Positions 51,885 through 61,440 are shown, counted from the first letter of the stretch. The stretch is DNA of 64,000 nucleotides from CAVQOB01 sp963714325 (GCA_963714325.1 CAVQOB010000001.1:124001-188000); one strand, 5' to 3'. The notes: generated by a model from the sequence alone, not told the origin. Numbers and translations: made by a program.

Positions 51885-52763
51885 CTAATCCCTCAACGTC
51901 TGCCCCAATCGTCCCGCCAGATCCTGCACATATTGCCAGGCGACGCGGCCTGAACGACCGCCGCGCGTCATGCTCCATTCCAATGCCTCGCGGACGAGTT
52001 CGTCGTCCTTGATTTTGAGTTTGTGATAGGCGACGTAGCCGCGGATCATGTCGAGGTACTGGTCCTGCGTGCCGTTATGAAAGCCGAGCCACAGCCCGAA
52101 TCGATCCGAGAGCGAGACTTTTTCTTCGATGGCTTCGCCGGGATTGATGGCGGTGGCGCGCTCGTTGTCCATCATGTCGCGGGGCATCAGGTGGCGGCGG
52201 TTCGAGGTCGCATAGAAGATCACGTTGGCCGGGCGACCCTCAATGCCGCCTTCAAGCACGGCCTTCAGCGATTTGTAGCTGGTGTCGTCCTTGTCGAAGG
52301 AGAGATCGTCACAGAAGACGATGAACTTGTGCCGGCTCGCCCGCATCAGGTTCAGCGAGCGCGGCAGCGTGCCGATGTCCTCGCGATGGATTTCAACGAG
52401 CTTGAGATCGTATTTGGCCTTGGACTTGAGCAGGCCCTTGCGCACCTCGGCGTGTGCGGCCTTGACCAGTGAGGACTTGCCCATGCCGCGCGCGCCCCAT
52501 AGCAGGGCGTTGTTGGCGGGCAGGCCGTCGGCGAAACGCCGGGTGTTCTCGAGCAACTGATCGGCTGCGCCATCAATGCCTTTCAACAGCGCCAAGGGTT
52601 GGCGGTTGATGTGCGGCACGGGCTGGAAGCCTTCAGGCTCGGCAGTCCACACGAACGCTTCGGCGACCTCGAAGTCGGGATCGTCGGGTGGCGGCGGGGC
52701 CATCCGTTCAATCGCGCGGGTGAGGCGCTCGAGGCGATCGAGCAGGGCTTTGTCGGTGGTCAT
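51885..52763 (-). CDS. AAA+ ATPase of the DUF815 family
   Basis: A 292-residue ATPase. Walker A is LLWGARGMGKSSLVKA, Walker B is FIVFCDDLSF, and a sensor segment FYATSNRRHLMPRDM follows. A C-terminal lid has VSLSDRFGLWLGF. The family is cytosolic and of unknown role. In relatives this gene sits between an M23 lipoprotein gene and yajC; here the symporter and small membrane genes lie between it and the M23 gene. ATG 52763 gives MTTDKALLDRLERL; the frame extends further upstream without homology. Confidence 0.92.
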   Translation of the reverse strand: MTTDKALLDRLERLTRAIERMAPPPPDDPDFEVAEAFVWTAEPEGFQPVPHINRQPLALLKGIDGAADQLLENTRRFADGLPANNALLWGARGMGKSSLVKAAHAEVRKGLLKSKAKYDLKLVEIHREDIGTLPRSLNLMRASRHKFIVFCDDLSFDKDDTSYKSLKAVLEGGIEGRPANVIFYATSNRRHLMPRDMMDNERATAINPGEAIEEKVSLSDRFGLWLGFHNGTQDQYLDMIRGYVAYHKLKIKDDELVREALEWSMTRGGRSGRVAWQYVQDLAGRLGQTLRD

Positions 52764-52912
52764 GGAAATGCCGTTTGAGACTGTGAATGGGAGGGGAGAC
52801 CTTGAGCCGTTGTCTATAAACGAGCATCGTGAAACGGTCACCCCTTGGCAAACGTATATGCGACGGACCACATAACAGTGGAGTTGGGCGACAACCCCCG
52901 AGCAGGCGCACC

Positions 52913-53413
52913 ATGATGACGAACTTCAGCACCCGACGTTCCCTGGCTTGGCTGCCGCTGGTGGTGGGGGCGCTTGTGGCAGGGTGGGCTTTGCCAGCTG
53001 CGGCGCAGCGGGCGCCCCAGGCCGACCCCGCCGTATCGCCCGCGTTCGTCGCTTTCATTCGCGATAGCTATCTCAATGCAACGTTGAAGACCGCTGACGA
53101 TGTCGGGCAGCTCTATGGCGAACAGGTCGGTTATTACGGCAACACGCTGTCCCGGAAGGCCGTGACGAGCGACAAATTGCGCTACTACAAGCGCTGGCCG
53201 GTGCGGACCTTTGAGCTGAAGGAGGACAGCATCAAGGTCACCCGGAAATCAGCGACCGCTGAGACGGCCGACGTCCGCTTCGAGTATACCTACAGTGTGT
53301 CCGATGGTCGCGAGACCCGCCGCGGACGGGGCGTCACCGAGTTGCAACTGACGGCCGACGACGGCCGGCTGGTGATCGTTGCCGAAGACGGCCGGGTCGT
53401 GCAGCGGTTCTGA
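52913..53413 (+). CDS. Exported small protein, NTF2/SnoaL-like size, function unknown
   Basis: A 166-residue protein with a signal peptide (1 to about 32, ending PAAAAQ). A mature domain of about 130 residues follows, beginning with a helix (FVAFIRDSYLNATLKTADDVG) and then antiparallel strands (VRFEYTYSVSDGRETRRGRG, TELQLTADDGRLVIVAED). This order fits an NTF2-like cone, but I cannot confirm the family. Two adjacent ATGs start it (52913, 52916). yajC follows on the same strand. Confidence 0.75.
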   Translation: MMTNFSTRRSLAWLPLVVGALVAGWALPAAAQRAPQADPAVSPAFVAFIRDSYLNATLKTADDVGQLYGEQVGYYGNTLSRKAVTSDKLRYYKRWPVRTFELKEDSIKVTRKSATAETADVRFEYTYSVSDGRETRRGRGVTELQLTADDGRLVIVAEDGRVVQRF

Positions 53414-53560
53414 GGGTCCGCCTGTCCAAGAGCATGTCTAAGGGTTGCAAAAGGGGCGGGGAACACTATAGTCCGGCCGAATTCACCGGGTCGACCCGGC
53501 CGGCAGCGCTGGTCTCGGGTTCGCTCGGCTGTCCATCATCGATCCGAGGCGGCACACCCC

Positions 53561-53893
53561 ATGTTCATCACTCCGGCCTATGCACAATCGCCGTTCGGCG
53601 GCGGCAGCGACATGTTCGTGCAGATGGTGCCCATTCTGCTGATGTTCGTGATTTTCTATTTCCTGCTGATCCGGCCGCAGCAGCAGCGCCTCAAGCAGCA
53701 CCGCGAGCTGATCTCCAACATCCGGCGCGGCGATACGGTCGTGACCTCCGGCGGTATCGTCGGCACGGTGACCAAGGTGCGCGACGACAACGAAGTCGAA
53801 GTCGAGATTGCCAAGGATACGCGGGTCCGCGTCGTCAAGGGCACCATCTCGGAAGTCCGCGTCAAGGGCGAGCCGGTGAAAGAGTCGAACTGA
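53561..53893 (+). CDS. yajC: Preprotein translocase subunit YajC
   Basis: A 110-residue protein with an N-terminal membrane helix (about 18-37, with VPILLMFVIFYFLLIRPQQQ) and a cytosolic beta domain (GDTVVTSGGIVGTVTKVRDD). It associates with SecD and SecF in the accessory complex of the Sec translocon. secD follows after an 80-base spacer that contains a tandem repeat. Confidence 0.96.
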   Translation: MFITPAYAQSPFGGGSDMFVQMVPILLMFVIFYFLLIRPQQQRLKQHRELISNIRRGDTVVTSGGIVGTVTKVRDDNEVEVEIAKDTRVRVVKGTISEVRVKGEPVKESN

Positions 53894-53916
53894 CCGTTGG
53901 TGGCGTTCACGCGCCT

Positions 53917-53964
53917 GCCGGATTGCCCGCCTGATTGCCCGCCTGATTGCCCGCCTGATTGAAA
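53917..53964. repeat. Four tandem 12-bp units between yajC and secD
   Basis: The unit GCCTGATTGCCC occurs at 53929-53940 and 53941-53952 exactly, at 53917-53928 with one change, and at 53953-53964 with a changed end. The array stops 9 bases before secD ATG 53974, so it occupies the place of the ribosome-binding site. Confidence 0.92.
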
Positions 53965-53973
53965 GTCAACGCA

Positions 53974-55593
53974 ATGCTGCATTTCACACGATGGAAGACT
54001 TGGGCGGTGCTGGCAACCTGCCTGTTGGGATTGCTGTTCGCGACACCCAATCTCTTCACCAAGGAGCAGTTGGCGACGTGGCCCTCGTGGGCGCCGAAGA
54101 AGCAGATGCCGCTCGGGCTCGATCTGCAGGGTGGCGCGCATCTGCTGATGACGATGGATGTCGATGACTTGAGGAAGACTTGGCTCGGCGCCATCCAAGT
54201 TGATGTTCGCCGCGTGCTCCGCGACGCCAAACTGAGCTTCACGGGGCTCGGGCAGACGGGCGGCGCGGTCGTTGTGCGCCCGTCGGAGGCGAAGGACGCC
54301 GACGCGGTCCTGCGCGAGCTTCGCAAACTGCCGCAACAGATCGGCAGCGCTGTGCTCGGAACGTCGGGCCTGGACCTCGACGTCAAGGTCGGCCCTGACG
54401 GCCAGATCTCACTGACACCAACCGATATGGGTGTGCAAAATCGGATCGGCGGCGCCGCCAGTTCAGCGATCGAGACGCTCAATCGCCGCGTCAACAACCT
54501 TGGTACGGCTGAAAGCACCATCGTGCGCCAGGGCCGCGACCGGATCCTGCTGCAGTTCCCCGGCCTGCAGAATACCGAGGAACTGAAGAAACTGCTCGGG
54601 CAGACCGCGAAGCTCGCGTTCCACGAAGTCAACCTGCAGGTCAGCGCCGAGGACGCCAAGCGCTCGGGCCGCCCGCCCGCTGGATTTAAGATCTATCCGT
54701 CGTCCGAGCGGCTCGGCGAAGATTATCTGCTGCGCGAGATCCCCGTCGTCGACGGCACTGAACTCGTTGACGCGCAGCCGGGTTTCGACCAGACGACCAA
54801 CGAACCGATCATCTCGTTCCGTTTTAATCAGGCGGGAGCTCGCAAGTTTGGCCGTTTCACGCAGGAAAATCTCAAGCGGCCGTTCGCCATCGTGCTCGAT
54901 GACAAGGTGCTGTCGGCGCCGGTGATCCAATCGGCGATCCTTGGCGGCTCCGGACAGATTTCCGGCTCGTTCACGGTCGAGAGCGCCAACACGCTCGCCG
55001 TGCAGCTGCGTTCGGGTGCGCTGCCGACCAAGCTGACGATCGTCGAAGAGCGCACTGTTGGGCCGTCACTCGGCGCTGACTCCGTGCAGGCTGGCAAGAT
55101 CGCCGGCATCGTCGGTGGGCTTGCGACGATTGCTCTGACCATTTTCGCGTACGGCACATTCGGCATGTTCGCGTGTGTCGGGCTGGTCGTGCACTTGCTG
55201 TTGACGATCGCACTGATGACGCTCGCCGGGTCGACGCTGACGCTGCCGGGGATTGCTGGCCTTGTGCTCGGCGTTGCCATGGCGGTTGATGCCAACGTTC
55301 TGATCTACGAGCGCATTCGCGAGGAATTGCGGGCCGGCAAACCGGCGATTTCAGCGATCGACGCCGGATTCCAGCGTGCCTTCATCACCATCGCCGATAG
55401 CCAGCTGACGACGCTTGCCTGCGCGGTCGTGATGTTCTGGCTCGGCTCCGGTCCGATCCGCGGCTTTGCCGTCACACTGACCTTCGGCATTCTCACCTCG
55501 ATCTTTGCCTCGGTGACGGTGGTCCGGCTGCTGATTTCCTGGTGGCTCAAGGCTGAATCGCAGAACAAGCGCAAAATCGAAGTTCCGGTATAA
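53974..55593 (+). CDS. secD: Protein translocase subunit SecD
   Basis: A 539-residue membrane protein. TM1 (about 5-22), then the first SecDF motif LGLDLQGGAHLL, a periplasmic domain of some 300 residues, and five further helices carrying ILGGSGQISGSF, LGVAMAVDANVLIYERIREEL and the proton-path region. It drives late stages of protein export with proton motive force. ATG 53974 has no good ribosome site because of the tandem repeat; a TTG at 53959 in the last repeat unit is an in-frame alternative. Confidence 0.96.
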   Translation: MLHFTRWKTWAVLATCLLGLLFATPNLFTKEQLATWPSWAPKKQMPLGLDLQGGAHLLMTMDVDDLRKTWLGAIQVDVRRVLRDAKLSFTGLGQTGGAVVVRPSEAKDADAVLRELRKLPQQIGSAVLGTSGLDLDVKVGPDGQISLTPTDMGVQNRIGGAASSAIETLNRRVNNLGTAESTIVRQGRDRILLQFPGLQNTEELKKLLGQTAKLAFHEVNLQVSAEDAKRSGRPPAGFKIYPSSERLGEDYLLREIPVVDGTELVDAQPGFDQTTNEPIISFRFNQAGARKFGRFTQENLKRPFAIVLDDKVLSAPVIQSAILGGSGQISGSFTVESANTLAVQLRSGALPTKLTIVEERTVGPSLGADSVQAGKIAGIVGGLATIALTIFAYGTFGMFACVGLVVHLLLTIALMTLAGSTLTLPGIAGLVLGVAMAVDANVLIYERIREELRAGKPAISAIDAGFQRAFITIADSQLTTLACAVVMFWLGSGPIRGFAVTLTFGILTSIFASVTVVRLLISWWLKAESQNKRKIEVPV

Positions 55594-55602
55594 GGCGACA
55601 CC

Positions 55603-56547
55603 ATGCAATTCCTGCCGAACTTCAAGGGTTTCGACTTCTTTCCGCACGACTTGCGACTGCCGTTCATGGCCTGGCGCGACGTCTGCGTCGGCCTCTCGAT
55701 CATCGCCATGCTGGCGTCGCTGGCGCTTTTCTTTACGCGCGGGCTGAACTACGGCGTCGACTTTAAGGGCGGTTCGATGATCGAGGTGCAATCGACCGCC
55801 GGTCCGGCCGACATCGCCGCCATTCGCGAGAAACTCGGCAAGCTCGGTCTTGGAGCGCCGCAGATCCAGGCGCTGGGCGGGACGCAGAACGTGCTGATCC
55901 GCATCGAGCAGCAGCCGGGCGGCGAGGCCGAGCAGCAGATCGCCGCGAAGAAGGTGCTCGACGCCCTCGGCACAGGGTTCACTCAACGCCGTGTCGAAGT
56001 GGTTGGACCGGCCGTATCAAGCGAATTGCGCTACACCGGATTCATTGCGGTGTTGGCGGGATTGCTGGCAATCGTTGCTTACGTTTGGTTCCGTTTCGAG
56101 TGGCAGTTCGCGGTCGGCGCCATCGTCGCGCTGGCGCACGACGTGTTGTTGACGGTCGGACTGTTCTCGCTGTTCCAGTTTGAGTTTGATCTCTCGATTG
56201 TCGCGGCGCTGCTGACGATCCTTGGGTACTCGGTCAACGACACGGTCGTTGTGTCCGACCGCATCCGCGAGAACTTGCGCAAGTTCAAAAAGATGGAACT
56301 GAACGAGCTGTTGAACCTGTCGATCAATGAGACGCTATCGCGGACGATCCTGACGGGCTGCACGGCGATTGCGGTGCTGCTGGCGCTTTACATCTTCGGC
56401 GGCGAGGTGATCCGCAACTTCAACTTCGCAATGCTGTTCGGCGTGATTATCGGCACCTATTCGTCGATCTTTATCGCAGCACCGATCCTGGGCTACCTCG
56501 GCGTCAAGCGTGACACGATCGTTGGCAAGGAGGCCGCCAAGGCCTGA
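55603..56547 (+). CDS. secF: Protein translocase subunit SecF
   Basis: A 314-residue partner of SecD, starting 9 bases after it. It has six helices, the motif LNYGVDFKGGSMIEV after TM1, and LGYSVNDTVVVSDRIRENLR in the conserved TM4-5 region. The gene is complete and of normal length. Confidence 0.96.
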   Translation: MQFLPNFKGFDFFPHDLRLPFMAWRDVCVGLSIIAMLASLALFFTRGLNYGVDFKGGSMIEVQSTAGPADIAAIREKLGKLGLGAPQIQALGGTQNVLIRIEQQPGGEAEQQIAAKKVLDALGTGFTQRRVEVVGPAVSSELRYTGFIAVLAGLLAIVAYVWFRFEWQFAVGAIVALAHDVLLTVGLFSLFQFEFDLSIVAALLTILGYSVNDTVVVSDRIRENLRKFKKMELNELLNLSINETLSRTILTGCTAIAVLLALYIFGGEVIRNFNFAMLFGVIIGTYSSIFIAAPILGYLGVKRDTIVGKEAAKA

Positions 56548-56574
56548 CACAGGTCACCCGACGCGAGGATTGCA

Positions 56575-56964
56575 ATGGCCACTGAGCCGACGCGGTTTCA
56601 AGGCTTCGTTCCCGGCAGCGCGCCGATCGATGCCTATGGCAACGGCGGCTTTCGCTTTGCTGATATGAGCCACAAGGGCTCGATCCTCTGTCTCGGCGAT
56701 GGCGTGCATGCCTGGGAGGTGTCGGTCGATGCGATTGTTGCGCTGAGGACGCTGGCGCCCGTGCTGGCGCGGTTGTCGTCACCGCAGTTTCTGTTGCTTG
56801 GCACGGGACGCCGCCAGATCTTTCCACCGACCGAGGTCGTCAAAGCGTTTGCTGATGCCTGCGTCGGTCTCGACGCGATGGACACGGGTGCTGCCTGCCG
56901 CACTTACAACATCCTGCTCGCCGAAAAGCGTGCCGTTACGGCGGCCCTGCTGGCGGTGGATTGA
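56575..56964 (+). CDS. Mth938-like domain protein
   Basis: A 129-residue protein of the Mth938/NDUFAF3-like fold. It has IDAYGNGGFRFADMSHKGS at the start and LLLGTGRRQIFPP with AFADACVGLDAMDTGAACRTYNIL at the end. Human NDUFAF3 of this family helps assemble complex I, and the next gene resembles NDUFAF6, so the pair may act in that process (inference). It is co-transcribed with secF. Confidence 0.92.
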   Translation: MATEPTRFQGFVPGSAPIDAYGNGGFRFADMSHKGSILCLGDGVHAWEVSVDAIVALRTLAPVLARLSSPQFLLLGTGRRQIFPPTEVVKAFADACVGLDAMDTGAACRTYNILLAEKRAVTAALLAVD

Positions 56965-56969
56965 GCGCG

Positions 56970-57803
56970 ATGGCGTCCGTGCAAGCGCTGATCGATACCG
57001 CGCGCGATGGTGAGCCGGATCGTCTGGCCGCCGCGCTGCTGGCGCCTGAACCGCAACGCATGGGCCTGCTGGCGCTTGCCGCGTTCAGCGCGGAGTTGCG
57101 GCGAATCCCGCTGACGGCAAAAGAACCAATGATGGGCGAGGTGCGCCTGCAGTGGTGGCGCGATGCGATCCGAACTGCTGCGCCAACCGGCAACCCGATC
57201 GCGGATGCGCTGATCGATGCAATGGAGGCCTACGCCTTGCCGCCCGCAGTGTTGGTCGCCATGACGGAAGCGCGCGCGTTCGATCTCTATGGCGATCCGA
57301 TGCCGGATCGCGCGGCGCTCGATGGCTACTTGATGCGAACCGAAGGCGCGCTGTTTGAACTCGGCTTGCGCGTCATGGGGCGTACGCCGGATGCAGGGAG
57401 CGTGGCAATGTGCACGGCGGCCGCACAAAGCTATGGCCTCGTCCGCTTGCTGGCTGATCTCCCGGGCTGGCTGCATCGGGGGCGCTCGCCGCTGCCGCGA
57501 AGCCTGTTTGATGCCGATTTTGGCGCAATCTCGGACTTGCCGGGACGTGGCTTAGGGCACGACCTCGGAATCCTCGTGCAAGCCTTGCAGAGCGATTTAA
57601 CCGCCACACATGATGCGGCGCGGCAACGTGTGGTCATTCTGTCGCGGTTGGAGCGTTTGCCCTTCCTTCCTTTGGCCGTTGTCAGCCCTTATCTCAGGCG
57701 TATTGCCCGTGCTTCGCGCTCCCCCCTGCGCGAACCGGTGACGCTTGTGCCGCTGAGCCGCATGGTCCGGATCACGACGGCGTGGGCTTTGGGACGCTTT
57801 TGA
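56970..57803 (+). CDS. Squalene/phytoene synthase-like protein (NDUFAF6 type)
   Basis: A 277-residue all-helical protein of the squalene/phytoene synthase superfamily. The EVRLQWWRDAI motif and GLVRLLADLPGWLHRGRSPLP are those of the NDUFAF6 branch. The Asp-rich motifs needed for prenyl diphosphate condensation (D-x-x-x-D) are not intact, so it is probably not a terpene synthase. ATG 56970 lies 5 bases past the previous stop; a TTG at 56961 overlaps it. It sits with the Mth938 gene as in many relatives. Confidence 0.87.
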   Translation: MASVQALIDTARDGEPDRLAAALLAPEPQRMGLLALAAFSAELRRIPLTAKEPMMGEVRLQWWRDAIRTAAPTGNPIADALIDAMEAYALPPAVLVAMTEARAFDLYGDPMPDRAALDGYLMRTEGALFELGLRVMGRTPDAGSVAMCTAAAQSYGLVRLLADLPGWLHRGRSPLPRSLFDADFGAISDLPGRGLGHDLGILVQALQSDLTATHDAARQRVVILSRLERLPFLPLAVVSPYLRRIARASRSPLREPVTLVPLSRMVRITTAWALGRF

Positions 57804-57828
57804 CTGGGGCGGGGCAGGGAGCATAGTC

Positions 57829-59721
57829 ATGCGGATCACACGGTACGTGACGCGGTTCCTTTGGGTTGCGGCCTTGGCTGGCATGGCGGCGCCAGCGCAG
57901 GCGGCGCCCGAGATCAACTGGCGCGTCGTCAATCCGTTCCGCTTGTTCCTCGATGCCAAGGATACCGAAGTCCATCGCGCGACGTTCGAGAGTTTGACCG
58001 AAGAGGAACGCCGCTCGCCGATCCTCGCTGCTGAGCGCGCGCTTGCCGAACGCCATCCCGAAGGCTGGGCGGCGACGATGTTCCGCAACACCTGCTGGAA
58101 TGTCGGCACCAACAAGCACGTCTGCTCCGAACTGGCCGACTACGCCAATCCGAAGAGTCACAAGATCCGCGCCGATGTCAGCGAGATTCCCGATGCGGCA
58201 ACCGTGAACTGCACTTGGGCGACGGCGCCGGCTGGCGGGCGTCAGCGCGGCACGGCCATCACCAAGCCCTGCGACGTTGCCGTCGAACTGGACGTGCCCT
58301 ACCCGCAGGGATCGCGCATCACGGTTGAAATTGGCGGCCTGCAAGTCGCGGAGTTGACCGCCCAGGTGCAGGATCTTTTCATTGTCGGGCTCGGCGACAG
58401 CTTTGCCTCCGGCGAAGGCAACCCCGACGGGCCGGTACGATTTTCGAATGAGCGGACCGCGGACTACGGGCTGCGTGCGCAGGGTGTGACGCTCTCCGGC
58501 TATCCGGCCCGAGTCGGCGACTGGCAACAGATCGGCGACCGCAAGTTTGTCAGCGAAAACGCGCAGTGGGTTGATCAGGCCTGCCATCGCTCGCTCTATT
58601 CGCATCAGTTGCGCGCCGCGTTGCAGTTGGCGGTCGAAGAGCCGCACCGGTCGGTGACCTACGCGGGTTTTGCCTGCTCGGGAGCCGAGACGACGTTCGG
58701 GCTATTCTTGCGTTACAAGGGCAACGAATGGGTGCCAAACCCGCCGGAACTCTCGCAGATTTCCGCGGTCGCTGAAGCGCAGTGCGGCGCCAAGCCGGCA
58801 GCGACCATCGATCTGCCGGAGGCCTATCACATCAACGACAAGATCCCTGAACTCAAGGGCGGTCTGGTGCTGCGCAAATGCGCCGCCGAGAACGCGCGTA
58901 AAATCGATCTCCTCATGCTGTCGATCGGTGGCAATGACGTTGGCTTTGCACGGCTCGTTGCCAACGCCGTGCTGGCCGATCAATCGTCGTTGCGCCGTCT
59001 TGGCGGCTGGTTCGGGCAGGTGCATGGCTTCCTCGAAGCGCAGAAGCAACTTGATGTTCTCGATGACCGCTACAAGTCGCTCAATCGCGCCGTGCACAAT
59101 CTGCTGCACGTGCCGTGGAACGAGACTGACCGGGTGATTCTAACTGCCTATCCCCCGCTTGCCGTTCTCGACGATGGCAAGTCAGTCTGTCCCGATGGTC
59201 AGGCGGGCATGACAGTGTTGCCGGATTTCAGTCTGTCGGAAGCGAAGGCGCGCGAGGGCGATGTCGCCGCCGCTCGTCTCAACAACATCATGCGCGACAG
59301 CGCACGCGTGCACGGGTGGTCATTTGTCGATGCGCACCGCAAGGCTTTCCAGGGGCGTGGGCTGTGCGCGGGTTGGACGGAATCGGCACTCAATTCCGCT
59401 GATGATCTGCGCATCCCGCGGCTGATCAATGGCAAGTGGGAGCCGTTCAACCCGTCGGAATGGCATGCCTATGCCAGCCGGACCCGTTGGTTCCGTACAC
59501 CCAACGATGCCTTCATGACCGGGAACTTCCACGTGTCGCAGGGCGCCATGCAATCGGTCATGCGCAGTCAGGGCTATTCGTGGGTACAGTTGCTGTTGGC
59601 GGCGACCTATTCGGGTGCGTTCCATCCCAGTGCCGAAGGACATGCGGCGATGGCCGACGCAGTCGCGGGCAAGGCGCGCGGCATTATTGCCAAGTATGAA
59701 GATCGTGGCCGGGCACGCTGA
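57829..59721 (+). CDS. Large exported SGNH/GDSL hydrolase
   Basis: A 630-residue protein. The signal peptide covers about 1-26, an N-terminal domain of 150 residues with three or more Cys follows, and then an SGNH esterase domain. Block I is GLGDSFASGEG (catalytic Ser191), block III is SIGGNDVGFA (367-370), and the catalytic His lies in FHPSAEGHAAM (about 599). It is much longer than ordinary GDSL lipases, with insertions between blocks. An ester of a lipid or polysaccharide outside the cell is likely. AGGGAG lies at 57816-57821. Confidence 0.88.
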   Translation: MRITRYVTRFLWVAALAGMAAPAQAAPEINWRVVNPFRLFLDAKDTEVHRATFESLTEEERRSPILAAERALAERHPEGWAATMFRNTCWNVGTNKHVCSELADYANPKSHKIRADVSEIPDAATVNCTWATAPAGGRQRGTAITKPCDVAVELDVPYPQGSRITVEIGGLQVAELTAQVQDLFIVGLGDSFASGEGNPDGPVRFSNERTADYGLRAQGVTLSGYPARVGDWQQIGDRKFVSENAQWVDQACHRSLYSHQLRAALQLAVEEPHRSVTYAGFACSGAETTFGLFLRYKGNEWVPNPPELSQISAVAEAQCGAKPAATIDLPEAYHINDKIPELKGGLVLRKCAAENARKIDLLMLSIGGNDVGFARLVANAVLADQSSLRRLGGWFGQVHGFLEAQKQLDVLDDRYKSLNRAVHNLLHVPWNETDRVILTAYPPLAVLDDGKSVCPDGQAGMTVLPDFSLSEAKAREGDVAAARLNNIMRDSARVHGWSFVDAHRKAFQGRGLCAGWTESALNSADDLRIPRLINGKWEPFNPSEWHAYASRTRWFRTPNDAFMTGNFHVSQGAMQSVMRSQGYSWVQLLLAATYSGAFHPSAEGHAAMADAVAGKARGIIAKYEDRGRAR

Positions 59722-59796
59722 CTGGTGTTACGCCGTGGTCTTTGCAGGCCGCGCCGATCGCGGTAGGAGAGGGCCGTTCGGACTAGAGAGCCCCGC

Positions 59797-61440
59797 ATGC
59801 TGCGACTGTTGGAACTGAAGCTGCCGCTGGCGCACGATGATGCAGGCCTGACTGCTGCCATCGTCGATCGCCTGGGGATCACCGCGTCCGAACTCGTGTC
59901 TTTCACGGTGTTCCGTCGTGGTTGGGACGCGCGCAAGAAATCGGCCATCCAGCTGATCTATACCATTGACGCCACGGTGAAGGACGAAGCCGGCGTGCGG
60001 CGGCGGCTCGCGGGCGAGCCGCGCGTCGTCCCAACGCCTGATGCCCGCTACAAGCCGGTCGCCCACGCGCCGGCCAACCTGCCAAGCCGGCCGGTGGTGA
60101 TCGGCGCAGGGCCGTGCGGATTGTTTGCCGCTCTCATTCTCGCCGAAATGGGCTTTCGCCCGATCATTCTCGAGCGCGGGAAAGTTGTGCGCGAGCGCAC
60201 GAAGGACACCTGGGGCCTGTGGCGTCGGTCGGTTCTCAACCCCGAGAGCAATGTGCAATTCGGCGAAGGCGGTGCGGGAACCTTTTCCGACGGCAAGCTC
60301 TACAGCGGCATCAAGGACTCGCAAACGCTTGGGCGCAAAGTGCTGACCGAGTTCGTGGCGGCTGGTGCACCGGCAGAAATCCTGGTCGCCGCCAAGCCGC
60401 ATGTCGGCACCTTCCGTCTCGTCACTATGGTCGAGAGCATCCGCGCCAAGATCGAGGCGCTCGGCGGCGAGTATCGCTTCGGTACCCGTGTCGCCGATCT
60501 CGATCTGCGTGATGAAGGCAGCGGTCGCCGGCGCGTGCGTGGCCTGATCCTGGCGTCCGGCGAGCGCATCGAAACCGATCACGTCGTACTGGCCGTCGGC
60601 CACAGTGCGCGCGACACGTTTGAAATGATCGATGCGCGCGGCGTCTACGTCGAGGCGAAACCGTTTTCAATCGGCGTCCGCATCGAACATCCCCAATCGC
60701 TCATTGATCGCTGTCGCTTCGGCGATGCGGCTGGCCACGACATTCTGGGCGCCGCCGACTATAAGATCGTGCACCACGCCACGAATGGCCGCTCGGTCTA
60801 CAGCTTCTGCATGTGCCCGGGTGGAACGGTGGTGGCGGCGGCGTCGGAGCCGGGCCGCGTCGTCACCAACGGCATGAGTCAGTATTCGCGCAAGGAGCGC
60901 AACGCCAATGCGGGGATCGTCGTCGGCATTACGCCAGCTGATTATCCAGGCTCAGCACTGGCTGGCATCGCCTTTCAGCGGCATTGGGAAGAGCAAGCGT
61001 TCGCAGCCGGTGGTGGCACCTATGCGGCGCCCGCGCAGTGCGTCGGCGACTTTCTCGCCAAGCGGGCGTCGACCACTCTCGGCTCGGTCATTCCATCCTA
61101 CAAGCCCGGCGTGACGCCGACGGATCTCGCCGCCTGCTTGCCAGACTACGCGGTTGAGGCGATCCGCGAGGCGCTGCCGGCGTTTGATCGGCAGCTCATG
61201 GGGTTCAGCCTCGACGATGCCGTCATGACCGGCGTCGAGACGCGGACCTCGTCGCCGATCCGCATTCGTCGTGACGCGAACCTGCAGAGCCTCAACACGC
61301 GCGGGCTATATCCGGCGGGCGAGGGGGCGGGCTACGCGGGCGGCATTCTCTCCGCGGCTGTCGATGGCATCCGCGTCGCCGAAGCTGTCGCGCTCAGTAT
61401 GACGGGCAACATCAAGGCCGCGCTGCAAACAGCAGATTAG
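59797..61440 (+). CDS. FAD-dependent oxidoreductase (FixC/GidA-like fold, large form)
   Basis: A 547-residue flavoprotein. A preceding small domain (about 1-95, with SFTVFRRGWDARKKSAIQLIY) leads into the FAD motif PVVIGAGPCGLFAALILAEMG. NVQFGEGGAGTFSDGKLY, FCMCPGGTVVAA and a C-terminal FAD contact GLYPAGEGAGYAGGILSAA follow. This class of uncharacterised dehydrogenases is widespread in bacteria, with no known substrate. It stands alone between the SGNH hydrolase and the iron-binding protein genes. Confidence 0.9.
   Translation: MLRLLELKLPLAHDDAGLTAAIVDRLGITASELVSFTVFRRGWDARKKSAIQLIYTIDATVKDEAGVRRRLAGEPRVVPTPDARYKPVAHAPANLPSRPVVIGAGPCGLFAALILAEMGFRPIILERGKVVRERTKDTWGLWRRSVLNPESNVQFGEGGAGTFSDGKLYSGIKDSQTLGRKVLTEFVAAGAPAEILVAAKPHVGTFRLVTMVESIRAKIEALGGEYRFGTRVADLDLRDEGSGRRRVRGLILASGERIETDHVVLAVGHSARDTFEMIDARGVYVEAKPFSIGVRIEHPQSLIDRCRFGDAAGHDILGAADYKIVHHATNGRSVYSFCMCPGGTVVAAASEPGRVVTNGMSQYSRKERNANAGIVVGITPADYPGSALAGIAFQRHWEEQAFAAGGGTYAAPAQCVGDFLAKRASTTLGSVIPSYKPGVTPTDLAACLPDYAVEAIREALPAFDRQLMGFSLDDAVMTGVETRTSSPIRIRRDANLQSLNTRGLYPAGEGAGYAGGILSAAVDGIRVAEAVALSMTGNIKAALQTAD

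Noticed and set aside
56961..57803. Phytoene or squalene synthase function for the NDUFAF6-like protein
   Set aside because: The Asp-rich catalytic motifs are not intact and no carotenoid or hopanoid genes are nearby.
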